Below, piece by piece: positions 11,901-25,400 of a DNA stretch of 64,000 nucleotides (position 1 is the first letter of the stretch; the number at the start of each line of letters is the position of its first letter). Both the position numbers and the translations under genes were made by a program. The notes below the pieces were generated by a model. That model was not told the DNA's origin and did not search any database. It was given only the letters and a program-made list of their open reading frames with translations. Source of the stretch: Mactromeris polynyma (lineage: Eukaryota > Mollusca > Bivalvia > Venerida > Mactridae). Location: NCBI GenBank assembly GCA_032209605.1, contig JASFXZ010000001.1, positions 18,742,256 through 18,806,255 on the forward strand, in the 5' to 3' direction.

Positions 11901-14900
11901 GGTTCACCGATATCCTTGTTCCTCCCGTTATAACTTAGAATTCCTCTCACAACGAAAAAAGTCTTATAATATCAGTTGGAGTGCAACCACAATGACATTC
12001 TTTATATTTGTCAAGACATATTATAAATATGACTTAATTGGTTGAAAATGGTGTAAATAAATGAAAAAGTGATAAGTATGGCTTTAAATTCCTCTTGTTT
12101 GTTTTGAAAGACGCAGATTTCCCCCACTTGTGGTATGGGTATCAGTTCCCAAAAGCTGTCCATTACCGTGTTGTAACTTCTTATTTAACCAAACTGAGTT
12201 GCAACTGTTTTGTGCTAAACCCTCTGTATCCTCAAGACGTCCTCTATATCCTCTAGACGTCCTCTATATCCTCTAGACGCCCTCTATATCCTCTAGATGT
12301 CCTCTATATCCTCTAGACGTCCTCTATATCCTCTAGACGTCCTCTATATCCTCTAGACGTCCTCTATATCCTCAAGACGTCCTCTATATCCTCTAGACAT
12401 CCTCTATATCCTCTAGACACCCTCTATATCCTCTAGACGTCCTCTATATCCTCTAGACGCCCTCTATATCCTCTAGATGTCCTCTATATCCTCTAGACGT
12501 CCTCTATATCCTCTAGACGTCCTCTATATCCTCTATATCCTCTAGACACCCTCTATATCCTCTAGACGTCCTCTGTATCCTCTAGACGTCCTCTATATCC
12601 TCTAGACACCCTCTATATCCTCTAGACGTCCTCTGTATCCTCTAGACATCCTCTGTATCCTCTAGACATCCTCTATATCCTCTAGACATCCTCTCTATCA
12701 TCTAGACATCCTCTGTATCCTCTAGACGTCCTCGGTATCCTCTAGACGCCCTCTATATCCTCTAGACACCCTATTTATCCTCTAGACACCTTATTTATCC
12801 TCTAGACATCCTCTATATCCTCTAGACACACTCTATATCCTCTAGACATCCTCTAGACACCCTCTTTATCCTCTAGACACCCTCTTTATCCTCTAGACAC
12901 CCTCTTTATCCTCTAGACACCCTCTTTATCCTCTAGACTTTTGGTTGACCCTGAGTTTGTTGGAATGTTACCTAATGGTTACGTCATAAATTCTTTTTAT
13001 TGTCATATCAGTACTATAGATTTATTGTCTGGACTTGCAGCAGTTTTTAGCAAGCCAAAAAGATTAATTGTGATTCTAAACACCTGATTTAGTGTCTATC
13101 AAAGAAATGTCATCGTTGTTGAGTTTCATGAATGTTTAAACTTGAGTTACTTCCCTTGCAGTATCAGCACAATTTTATATTCTTCATGCATTGTTTAAAA
13201 ATATCTTATACTGCCTGTCTGGAGTTGGTATGTTCAAGCTGCGGATGATGTTTATATTCTCTGTGACTATTTCACTGAGGATGATACATCCAAAGTCAGT
13301 TTTCCTCAGGGTTTTCCCTAGGATTTTTCAGCTAAGGGTCAAATTGGGGGTCCTTAGTAAATTTGCAGGGTCTCTAATATGCAGTTAATACTTGATAAAG
13401 GTTTATTTTAGGGGTCCCAGGGATGCACAGGTTGGGGAAATCTGCGTCTTTCAAGACAAACAAGAGGAATTTAAACAAGTGATGCAATATTAAATATACT
13501 AATGACTGCATCAAAGTGTAAATCCAATTAAGTGTTTTTGATATTTCTTTGTTTAACTGTCCATGTTATTAAAAATTATCATGTAAAATACATGATGGGG
13601 ATTTTGTCCACCGTGTATATTTCATGAAGGGGATATTGTCCACCTTGTAAAATTCATGAAGGGGATTTAGTCTGCCTTGTGCAAAATGAGCCAAGAGGAT
13701 TTTGTCCGTATACCGAGGATGTTGTCTGACACTTATAACTACAGGTTAGTACTGGTTGATAACCCAGGAACACTGGTTAGGTCAGCTGTACATAACTGAA
13801 ATACTAATGTAAAAAAGAGTAAACTCCAACACACGACAATAAGTTGACATATTTAACATTTGGATGTTGCAGATCTGCATGTAGGAGAACAGTTAACATT
13901 GTCAAGAGAGAGATGTTGAAATGTCGAGACAGCAGAATACGTAATTCTAGTGTGGAGACAGTAACTGAACACCTCCATGTTCAGATTGCTAATATCATCA
14001 ACATACTGGATCGTCAGATAGTTGTTACACCTGACAAGGTATAGTAGAACAATAAAGCCACCAAGGACCCACAATTTATTCATTCTTGTGATGCTAGTTT
14101 TTAACCAGGTGTTTGACGTATGTTGTTTTACTGGCAGGCATGCTTCAAACAGGTGGTTTCCACTTAATAACTTAAGTTAGGAATGACAGATTGAAACTAA
14201 ACTTGGTATAAATATAGATAGCTTACACGAATACCAAGGTTAGGATTGCTTTCAAGGTCATTTTCAAGGTCATGGTCACTGTTACTAAAAATAGAAAAAA
14301 ATGGTTTCTGGTCAATAACTTTAGTTAGAAGTGAGTTGTAGTGATGAAAGTTGCTGTGTAGATAGTTTGGGTTGAGAGAAAGGTCAGGACTTAATTTGAG
14401 TTCAATGGGGTCAAGGTCACAGTTATATACACTTATAGAATAGAAAAACATGTTTAACATTTTCATTATCAAAAAAGGAAGATGTATTAACTATAAAAAC
14501 ATAGTCTTGTCTCTTTTATGTATCTAGTGGAAACTATAAACTATATCTCCTCCTAAACCACTTACTAGGTTTTGACCAAGTACAATGTAGATTGTATTTA
14601 TGGTTTATAACAATATATTTTTGTAATAGGTAGTTAGTTTACTACTTTGTCATGCTAATTTTGAGGACAGGGTTCTCACTAGTCCTGTGTAATTTTAAGA
14701 AATAAAAGATCAAAGTTCATGTCGCCAGAACAAAATAGGAGCTTGGGACTCTTGAAGAGAGTGATGACAGTGAAATAACAGTCGCTGAAAACGTTGAATA
14801 ACATAGCCTGATGGGGACTTGTTCTAAATAGAAAAGTTGCTGGCTGCACAGTTATGACTACCTGTATCTGTCAGTCATAACTGTGGTTGGCAGAAATAAG

Positions 14901-17900
14901 ATATAACAAACAAACAATAAATATCTTGAGGATTTGTGGAAGAATTTGTGGGGGGAAAGTGTGAAGTTTGTAAAATACCTAGATGTTGGCTTGTCGAAGA
15001 AATCATACTTAAGACATATTCTGTCTCCTATTGTATGTCAGTACATGTCAATACAGTGGTAGTTGTGTTTCAAAGTGGGATCAGTCTGTAAGTGAATGCT
15101 TGAAAGAATTGTCACTGAATTTATGATTTCATTGATTAATTCTGTTGTAAGATAAAAATGAGCAATATTATCAAATGCAATTCAGCACTGCACTAGGGTT
15201 TAACTATCGTTGAGAAAAAACATTGGTTCACCTTGCCATAGATGAGTCTAGATGCTGTCCAGGCAATTTGAAATGTTAATTAAAGCTCTTGCATTTCAGC
15301 TTATTTTATTGAGTTAGATGATGGACTGGCCGCTGTATTTGGAGGGGTTAAAGTGTCAAACACGAAGTCTTTATTTTATTGCTGATAAACTAGTTTTGCT
15401 TTTACCACAAGATTTATGTTTGTCAATTTGAATACATTTGTTAAAAACTGCACAGAAATCATATTCTTATGACTGTTCAATTCAGGCTGCAGCTAATGGA
15501 GGATCTCTAACCAGTCGTCGAGCTAGAAAAGTTCTACGTCAGTTGTTAGACAAACTTGCCACAATGGATGACGAAATGTCGACACTGGACCACTTAACTG
15601 ATATATATTCCAGTCAACGAACTCCATTAAGATTTCCCTCGGTCATGTCCCAATTCAGGTACTTGTTTTTTGTGGTGTTTATTAATTTATTAAGACGAGA
15701 TGTTTACCTTACTGACCATTTGAACCAATGAACTGATGTCTTATGTAGGTGAATAGTTCATTGGCTGTTAATTTTAACTTAAGTCTTTTTTTATAGACAT
15801 GTATTACATATATTGCTGCTGACCTTGTATTGTTATTTATATTACATATATTAGAACGGATCTGGCGTTGTTATACACTTCCCAGGGATAGTTGTTTTTA
15901 TTCCGGGCATGAAGAAATTCCTGAGGGCTAGCCTGAATGGGCAAGTGCTTAATTTTAGAGAAACAGAGAAAAATAAATTCCATCCATGACTTTACCAAAC
16001 AGTGTAAATACAAAATTGTGACTGTCTGCTTTTTGCGAATTTGTGTTATACAGTTGAACCCCGTTATGTCGACATCGGTTATATCGACATTCCGGTTTAG
16101 TCGACATATTTGTAAAGTCCCGATTTCTGTCGCTATATATTGTATATGGAAAATGATTTATATGTCGACATTTCTATGTCGACAATTTCGGCTATGTCGA
16201 CGTGATTTCTATGGCCCAAAGAGTGTTTTCACACCTTAATGTACTTGTTTGTGTCGACATCCTCTTGACGTGATTGAAATTGAAAAGGTGTCAATTGACC
16301 GTGAAGAGATAAACAATATTGTTTGTGTCACAATTAATTCGTTCACAGTTTGTAAAACTGATCTTTAAATTAACATCGTAGTTTGCAATATGATTGATAA
16401 GTGTCGCAGCGAATATTTACCAGTTTCAGTAAAACTGATAAATTCAGCCACTCGCCATATATGATTAAATATTGTTGAAAAAAGGGCATTAAACCCGAAA
16501 AACAACATACACATATATTATGTCTGTGATATTATTTATTTAAAGTATACCAAATATCACGATTCAATTAGTTTTACAACACCTGCAGCAAAACACATGA
16601 GTGGTAAGTTTTACAACACCACCATAGCAAAAATACTTATATACAAGACAAGTAAGTTTGCCAGTACTGGAATCGGATGTGTCGACTTTCGGATATGTCA
16701 ACATATTTTATCAGGTCCCTGTAATGTCGACATAACGGGTTTCGACTGTATACGTTTAGGCTGGTAAAACTGATTTTAGGCTTGTGGTTTGGCTGAGCAA
16801 CTTGGCTAAATGGGCTAGTGTTTTGAAAGCATTAAAGCAAAGACTGGCATTGTACTTATTCTCTCACCTTTCTAGCTCTCACATTATTAAAAAATTATGA
16901 AGTATATCCAGTATATATGCAGTTTTGTTGAAAACTTAAATTGTAATCAAAATTTTAATTTCAAGTTTATACATATTCACTTCTATCCACTTTGAAGTTA
17001 ATAGCCAGGGAAAAAAATGCACCTGCAGTGAGTTTTGCATGGACAGACTTGCGGTTTTACGTCCCACACAATCTTCTTGTTGATGTAGTATCTAAACTTT
17101 ACTGAATGATTATAATAGCTTCAGTGAAGTTTATAATGATTTAATAATTAATACAAAAGCCATTTGTCATACCACTTACAGAAATAAAACGGAACAGTTT
17201 TATTATTATTTGCTAGTTTTATTCCATTTGCTGTTTGTAATGCAGCTGTGGGAAAACAAGTACTGTACAAAGCTCTTTTTGACTGTCACTGTGATGCATC
17301 TGAAATAACATTGACCTCAACATGTCACATCTTTCAATCTTCGCTATTTGAATTAATTTTGATATGTTGTACCACTTTTGGCCCTGTTGGTATAAAACAA
17401 GCATTAAAGTCTTCCTCTCTTTTCTCACAATTGTTTTGATGTTATTGCATATTTTCATGCACATTAAGGGATAAAATTATATCCTTGGTATAGATGGAGT
17501 TCATGAGGCCTAAAAAATATTGTATGTTTCTTGTGTAAAAATAACTTGGGTCATTCTTTTTATGCATTTAAAAAAAACACATTTGTATAAGGGTAGATAT
17601 CACTATATTTGATTGAGAACTGTTAGCAGAAACATCGCAGTAAGGGTAACTTATTATGGTTGGTTGGGACACAGACAACAGTGTGTTCAGCTATAGGTCT
17701 ACCCTATACTTATAAGCAATGCTGCATGAATGGAGGATATACAAACATCACTTCTGTCACATGTCGCGGAGTGTGAATTCATTTTATTTCACAATAATAG
17801 CCAAATATAGAAGTGTAGATACCAGTAGTTATAGGATAGAAGACAAGATTTTCATTTTTTGTCCATAATATATTGAATCAAATAATAATAATTATGAACA

Positions 17901-19373
17901 ATACACCAATTAACAGTTTCAAAAGGCACTACACTCCCCCCATTTTTATCGATTTTTAGCGAGTAAATATAACTGACTCCTTATCTCTTCTTATAACTTG
18001 TATGCAAAATTCCCGATATGTGGTCAAGTTTAACAATTGATTCCATGCTTGTGGTCATCAAATATATTTAGTTGCATATTTTTGGAAAATAACGATTGTA
18101 AACTTTCCAATGTTCTATTGTATTAGAAAATCGAACAAGAAACAATGTTATACAGACAGTTTAAAAAACAGCATTTTCTATAAATGTTAAGCGTAGTACA
18201 TCGGCTTTACTCACAATTCAGGTTAGGTAACTCTTTGTTTCACTCGATACACTTTTGATGTTGCACAGGTTTGAAACTGTTAACAGGTGTATTGCATCTT
18301 CTATTTGATTGAACATCATTCACTTGGTAATTGGGTTGGAAAAAAATGCAAAATGAATGTAAGTGCAGAATGTGTAATTGTCATTTGGAGGATGAGCGCA
18401 AAACCAGTGTACCTTGGATTTTCAAACTCTATTGAATTGGTTAGTTATTTTACAGATCTCCTGAAGAAGAATTAGAAGTCACGAGTCCAGAAAGCAGGTT
18501 TAATCTTTCACTGTCTCAGAGAGTGATGAATGCTACAAATAAACAACAGGTGAATATTTCATTTCCCGAATGTCATAGACTGACATTTCTCGTAAAAATC
18601 CATTCTGTATGAACTACAGTAAAACCTCACTTAAAGACCACCTCAATAATAAGACTACCTCAATATTAAGACCACACTTTTCAAGTCCATCTTGACTGTT
18701 TCGCTCTTTATTCAACCTTGATATTAAGATCACCTCAGTGTTAAGACCAGTTTTATAGAGTCCCAAGGGTGGTCGTATTTTTGAGGTTTTACTGTATTTT
18801 TCAATCTTGGATCATTTGTACATCTGGGGTGGTATTCACAAAGCATCTTAGATTTTTTTGTAAGAAATTTCGTAAACTTTAAGATTTATTTTAGCTAAGA
18901 GTAAAATATTTTTTACTCGTAAGTACTATTCAAGAAGCCTCGTAGGAAATATCTTAGATAAAATATTATCCTAAGTTTGAGAAATATCTTACGTTACAAC
19001 TTTGTCCTAAGAAATTTCTTAACGTCGTTGCTATGTAAAAGTGGAATTTCCCAACCTAAAAATAGTAACGGAAGTAAACACAGCAGTACATATATAACAA
19101 TCTCTATCCAGAGTTGTCGTTCCTGCATGTTTTAATAACATGCATATACATTAAAGAACAAGATACTTTCAATTTGCATAGATGTACCATACATTACATG
19201 GTCTTGAAGCAGAATTTCACTTAATTTACTCAACATTTTGTTTAATTTTGATATCATCAATATGTTATCAATAACAAAATTGATAGCGATACTTCAATAC
19301 TTGCGATAATTTGACCTGTATGCATTGTTTTAATGAAATAGTGTGTTATATGCAAGAATGAGACTTTAATAAA

Positions 19374-19407
<34 letters not shown>

Positions 19408-22400
19408 ATTCATTTAGGCAAGTACATGATGATCCATTTTAGAATGTACTTATCAATTACTTGGTTTTGTGTTGCTGTCAAGTTATGGCTTTTTGTACAC
19501 TATAATTGTGTTGCCTGCTGTAATATAACCCAATAAAATGTGCTTTACTAGGGTGTACTAGGGAAAGTCTTTCAAATATAACTTTATTACAATTACCCAA
19601 GCACTGTTTACAGGACATGTTGCCTTAATAATTAATCAGACAGACAATGTTGAAATAATATTCTACTTAAATGATAATTCAGTTAATACTTATTAACTGT
19701 GCTAAAATATACAGCAATTGAATAAATGTTAATGTATCAAACTCAGTCTGGCTATTTTGGACTCATGTGTATAGTTTCCATTAAAGAGAATATTGTTTCC
19801 AGCATCCCTAGCTGAGTCAATGTTCATGCAAAATTATTTGCAATGTGTAATTACAACATTTCACAATTACTTGAAATGAAATTAGAATTACATCATTTTC
19901 AGGATAGAATATGAAAACATTGTACCAAATTGAATATGTAAATCAGAAATGTTTAGCACTCTTGTAAATGCAGATTTGGGATAAGATTCTGCAGCATAAA
20001 TGCAATAGGGAGTGCATGATTCATTTCTTGTATCTTAATAAATGTGTTTTCTGTACTTTTTTAAACACCTAAAATAATATTTATGTTGGAAAATAGTCAG
20101 GCTAATCATGAATAATTATTTAATTTATGCTAAAATGTTACTGAATGGACATTTAATACACATATATACAGCTATAAAGTGACTGAAGTGACTCACAAAG
20201 TTGTGATTGTAATATCTTCTATCACACAGCATCCACAGTGACACTTCCATGGTTGATGGATGTGTAAATAAACAGCCTTGCAACAAATCTTTAAAGGATT
20301 ATTTCAATACACATATTCAAGTGTACTGTTATTATAGTCTTCAAGTGGTCAATATATTGCTGATATTAAAGTCTGGTAGTTGTACAATTAAGTCCATCTC
20401 AAATGCAGTTGGGCATTTTTTATTATGATAGCTAAATATTCCTAGTTTCAAGTGATTACAGAACAAATATAATTTTGTTCATGTGCAAGTAAATGTGGAG
20501 TGTTTAAGTAATGATACCATTTTAATATATGATATACATGTTGCATAATTTTGGGGTGGGTGATAAGAAACTATAATATTTATGTTATGTGCAAAAATCA
20601 CCAGTACTAATAAAATCAAAAACAAATCATTTCAGGATCCACATTTTTTATTCAGGTTACATACAACAATAAATCATGACATACATGCTCTGAATACAAC
20701 TGATTTTTCATATTTTATGTTTTTTCCACAATTTCTACCAAAATCTCATGTGTGTTATATCAGCAACCAGATGATATGAGCTGATCAGAATAGAATGACA
20801 CTGTATTGTTCCACATGTGCTAATAAATTGCTGACAAAACTAAATACATATTACACAAACTTCAAAGTTTAAAACATCTTGCCTTTTAGTACACAGCTTT
20901 TTTTCACATTATCATTGATGTTTCAGTTAATATTTTGCACCTTCATATCTTTATTGTGGCACTGTACAGTGAATCTCCTGTTACAGTCAACTGTTGAACC
21001 ATGGATAGTTCTATACATCTCATACCGTAACATCAAAATGGTTCAAGTGAATCAGATGAAGTATTTCCTGAAAAGATATTTAAACAAATATATTTGTAAT
21101 TTAGGCCGTAAAAGATTTGACAAAATTAAAGAACATGTACAATATACATACTTAATGTTACCTATTAACTAAAACTAATATATTGAAAGTGGTTCATAAA
21201 ACAATTCTTATCACATCTCTAAATAAATTTATGTTTTCTGACACATCAGAGAGCATAATTGTATTCCTGCACCGCCATCAGGTAAGAATGATCATGATTA
21301 TGAGTACAGCATCCATTCAAAGTACTCAAACCAACAAACATAAACTAATATGTATGCAGAAATACATTAATTAGTAAGTAAAAGATTACTTCCGCATCGC
21401 GAATACATGTGTCAAACACGCTGTTTATGACATTCAGTAAAAGCCTCATGTAGTCAAAGCATGTGGTAAAACGACTATCTATGACCAATGTAAGTCCTAA
21501 AAAGAAGTTTACTAGTACCTGTATCCAGTAATACAGTGTTACAAGACACAAACTTGGACGTGTTTTCGCCCCCTCGATTCGATTTTTTGACAGCTGATTC
21601 CCGTACGGGTAATCAAGTAAAATATACAGATTTAATCTAAACGGAATCTTCGCATAAACATATTTGTAGAAGATATTAAACTTACCTTGCATACGTGGAG
21701 AGGTCCGGGAATAACCGTGTTTAAAATCACAGAATGTACCGTCGCCATTTTTAAGATATTTCTCAAGTAGATAAGATACCTATAGACGTATTTTATTTAT
21801 TGAAAAAATCTTAGATGAAAAACGGATATTTGAGACTAAAATGGGCTATTTAAGACCAAAATAATTCTAAGATGTTTTGTGAATAGCTCTTAAGAAATAT
21901 TTTAAACTTAAGTCAAATTTTGTCATACTTGAGAATTTTCTAGCAGATAAGAGAAATATTTTTATCTAAGATGCTTTGTGAATACCACCCCTGGTATATA
22001 TTGGCTCTATTTGTCAAACTCTACACCAGTGTTTTTGTCATGTATATTCTGAATTCTGAAACCAACTGACAGTTTTGCAAGAACACATTTAGGCAATTAG
22101 TAAATAAAAGCGACTGTATCTATGGCCAGTATCTCAACCATGATGTTGCTGGATTGCTCTTCTTGTATTCAATGTGTGACAGATTATTTATAGAAATGTC
22201 TTTGTTGCAAACTTGAGGTGTGTTATTTCAAGCACGCTCCCATTTGATATCAGTGTATGATGCGTGTTAGGTAGTTGTTGCATTCCTGTCAAAATATGAT
22301 GACATCAAAATATTTAATGAACACAAGACCATTTTTTGCTCCCTTTTTTGGGGAAAATTTGCAAATTAATTATATAAAGAATAAATCTATCTAGGAAAGT

Positions 22401-25400
22401 GAAATTATACTGAAAGTGCTCTCTTGATTCAAATTGTGTCTCATATTACTGTATTTGTCCTAATTGATGTGACTGTCCTGTAAGATACATCCCCAATATT
22501 GTTATGCCCCCCTTTGAAGAAGAGAGGTCATATTGGTTTGCACATGTCAGTCGGTATGTCCGGTGGTCGGTCCGTAACCTTTTTGTTTCCGATCAATACC
22601 TCAAGAACCCCTTGACCTATCATCCTCAAACTTGGTCCACACATTCACCTTGGGTAGCAGAGGAATCCTATTGATTTTGGGGTCAAAGTTCACAGGGAGC
22701 ATAATGTTTTACAAATATCTCTTGTTGATGTCTTGTTTGCTATGAAGCATAGAACATTTTGAAGTATTTCTGCTGCAAAGCAAACATTTTTTTGCTCTAT
22801 ATGATGTAATAAAATATAACAATCCATGAGATATCAAAGTTTTAGCCTATTCAGGGTATGTTAAAACATTCACAACTTCAATCCTAGCACTTTGGACATC
22901 ATTTTTATGGAAGTATTGTTTATATTTTGTAGACACCAATTCATGTAAAGCGTTACAAGTGTAACTACGACTGGGCGGACCCTGTGCATGCTGTGGAGAT
23001 ACAGAAAGATGAGGACATATTCCGTGCCTCACAAGTCTATGTCATTCCGAGGTAGATGATTTTTTTATTCATGCTACATCATGGTTTGGAATTGTTTTTT
23101 AATGTTAAAGTGGGATACCGTATATGTCCTATTTAATGCATCCACAATATGCCAATCTGGCTCTTAAATTAGGGTGTGAAAAATTGCAATTTTCTAAAAA
23201 AATTCAATTGCCCAAAAATTGTAAAAATCATCCTGTAACTATTGTCTATATAAGGGTTTGAAATTTATACTCATATACTCACAAAATGTAAGTACAATTT
23301 GAAGAATGCAAGCTTGAATTTCATTCACTAGGCAAAAATTGGTAAACGGCAATATTACCATTTGATCTTCCTACTTAAGTAGGAAACATAACAATTGTTT
23401 ATCGCATCATCTCATCGATTACATCTGTAAGCATGTCAGTCATCTATTTCTCTCGCTCTCCAAAAGTAGATGTGTATTGGCTTGCTTGAAATTAGAATTT
23501 TTAGGTCAACCATAGTCGGCACAATGTTTGATCCGACGCATGTAAATATATAAAGTCATGTCTGAATGTCAAAAGAAGATACAGTTGACTCTCATTAGGT
23601 CAAATTTTTCGGGAACTTAGAAAATAGTTCGTCTTAACGAAAATTTGACTTAAACGTCAGGAGGCCATATTGGCGGTGTTTCGTAAGAAAGACAAGTTTG
23701 GGAAAATTGCTTAAATTGCACTTTATGTATTACTCATAAAGAACAATAATACCTCTTTTAATTCAAACATGATATGGTGTAATCATCTGAGACATAAAAC
23801 AATTGTTTAAGATGACATGTTTTAATTAAAGTATAAGCATTATTAAATCACTCATTTTGATATGTTAGACAGATCCTTCCATTGTGTAAATTACTGATAA
23901 TTAAATGTGCGAAAATACAGGTAAATCATCTGTTTCATCTCAGTGATGTGTGAAAACATCGGTCGCCAGCAGGATACGATCCGACTTTGTCTTAAACAAT
24001 AGATTTAAGGTGCGAACATTCTTAAGCGGGACTTCGAAAAAACTTTGACATAATGGAAAACTTCAAGACAAAAATTCGTCTTAACCTACAGAATTTCATA
24101 TAGACAAAGGATAAAATTGGGACTTTGAAAAACTTTGATGCAAAATTTGTCTTGAGCGAGTTTGTCATAACAAGAGTCGACTGTATATTCCTAAATAACC
24201 AACTAAAAGTAGATATTTTTACCAGAAAACATTGATGATAGCAAATATACAGACTGTAGTTGCTTATTATATGACCATAAGCATTTATCTCATAGCTGAT
24301 GGGATTTATTTCTTGAATTGCTAATGACGCTAATGATGTTTTCAATTCAATTCTCAAGTCAGTTTGATGTGTGAATGTCTTACTGTTATCTGTAAAAATG
24401 TCCACAACACCATACAGCAAATGGTGACACAGTTAAATCACCTTCAGGTGCTGTAAGGTTGGCTACAATACGTTAAAAATTGTTGATGTAACACGATTGA
24501 ACAGTTTTAATGCACTTTTTATGTCAGTATTATACACGTGTCTTGTGACATTTCTATTGGCTATCCCTACCTGCTAACTTGACATGTCATTTCAGCATTT
24601 TAAAGGTAATAAACATGTTCTATTTCTAGGCCTCAGAATTTAGTAAGGAATTAAGAATTATGTGGGGGAGAGCATGAGGAAAAATGCCATAAAAGCGAAA
24701 GAATAATTCATGTTTAAACATGTTTAAATTTCCTGGTTGTCGGTATTGGTATATTGTATGATGAATGACAATGTTTGAATGCGTGCAGGAAGGCATTCTC
24801 ACGTTCATAATGTTGTCAATATTTAAGTGCCAAAGGGAAGTTGCACATTTCGAGGGCTCAACACGACACTGTCGTAACTCCTATGTATTTATATAAGAGT
24901 TTCGACAGTGTTGCGTTGAGTCCTCTATTTGCTAGGTATCATGTCTAAAAGTACCAAGTACCAAGACTTTTTTGCTGTGGTTTATTTGACCAGTTGCCCT
25001 CTATAACTTGAGTGAATCTGAATTTTATCAAACTGCACAAAATGTTGGTCAAGTTTGATGATATTTTGGATAGTTATGACCCTTTTAAATTATGAAAAGT
25101 AAATATTTTAACTAGTAGCCAGACAAAGTAAAACAACCACCATATTATGTTCTATAATGTGATATTAGCGCTGCAATATGTCGACCTAGCGTGTATATTA
25201 AAGTCAATTGGCCTGAAGTTGTAACAATTATGCCATAAAACTGCATGAAGTAATAATAAATAATGACAATTCAAGTCGTTTCGTGATATTCAGATTCACT
25301 AATTACAATAAATACAGCATGTGTTGTTTGCACCGACTCGTCAATTGAATCAGTAAGCGTGACAGTCATCTATTTCTCACTCTCACAATTGATGTAATAT

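Larger units (their letters stand above)
18827..21990. mobile_element. 3.16-kb terminal-inverted-repeat transposon with CTG target duplication
   Basis: The first 27 bases (18827-18853, starting 'gggtggtattcacaaagcat') recur perfectly inverted at 21964-21990. CTG lies directly outside both ends (18824-18826 and 21991-21993), a 3-bp target duplication. Subterminal AT-rich arms repeat 'cttaag' and 'atcttag' words. The interior is strongly AT-rich and no transposase could be recognised. One possible short exon near the right end is listed separately. A 3-bp duplication and G-rich TIR would suit a PIF/Harbinger-type element, but that is inference. The perfect TIR suggests a recent insertion. Confidence 0.85.
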
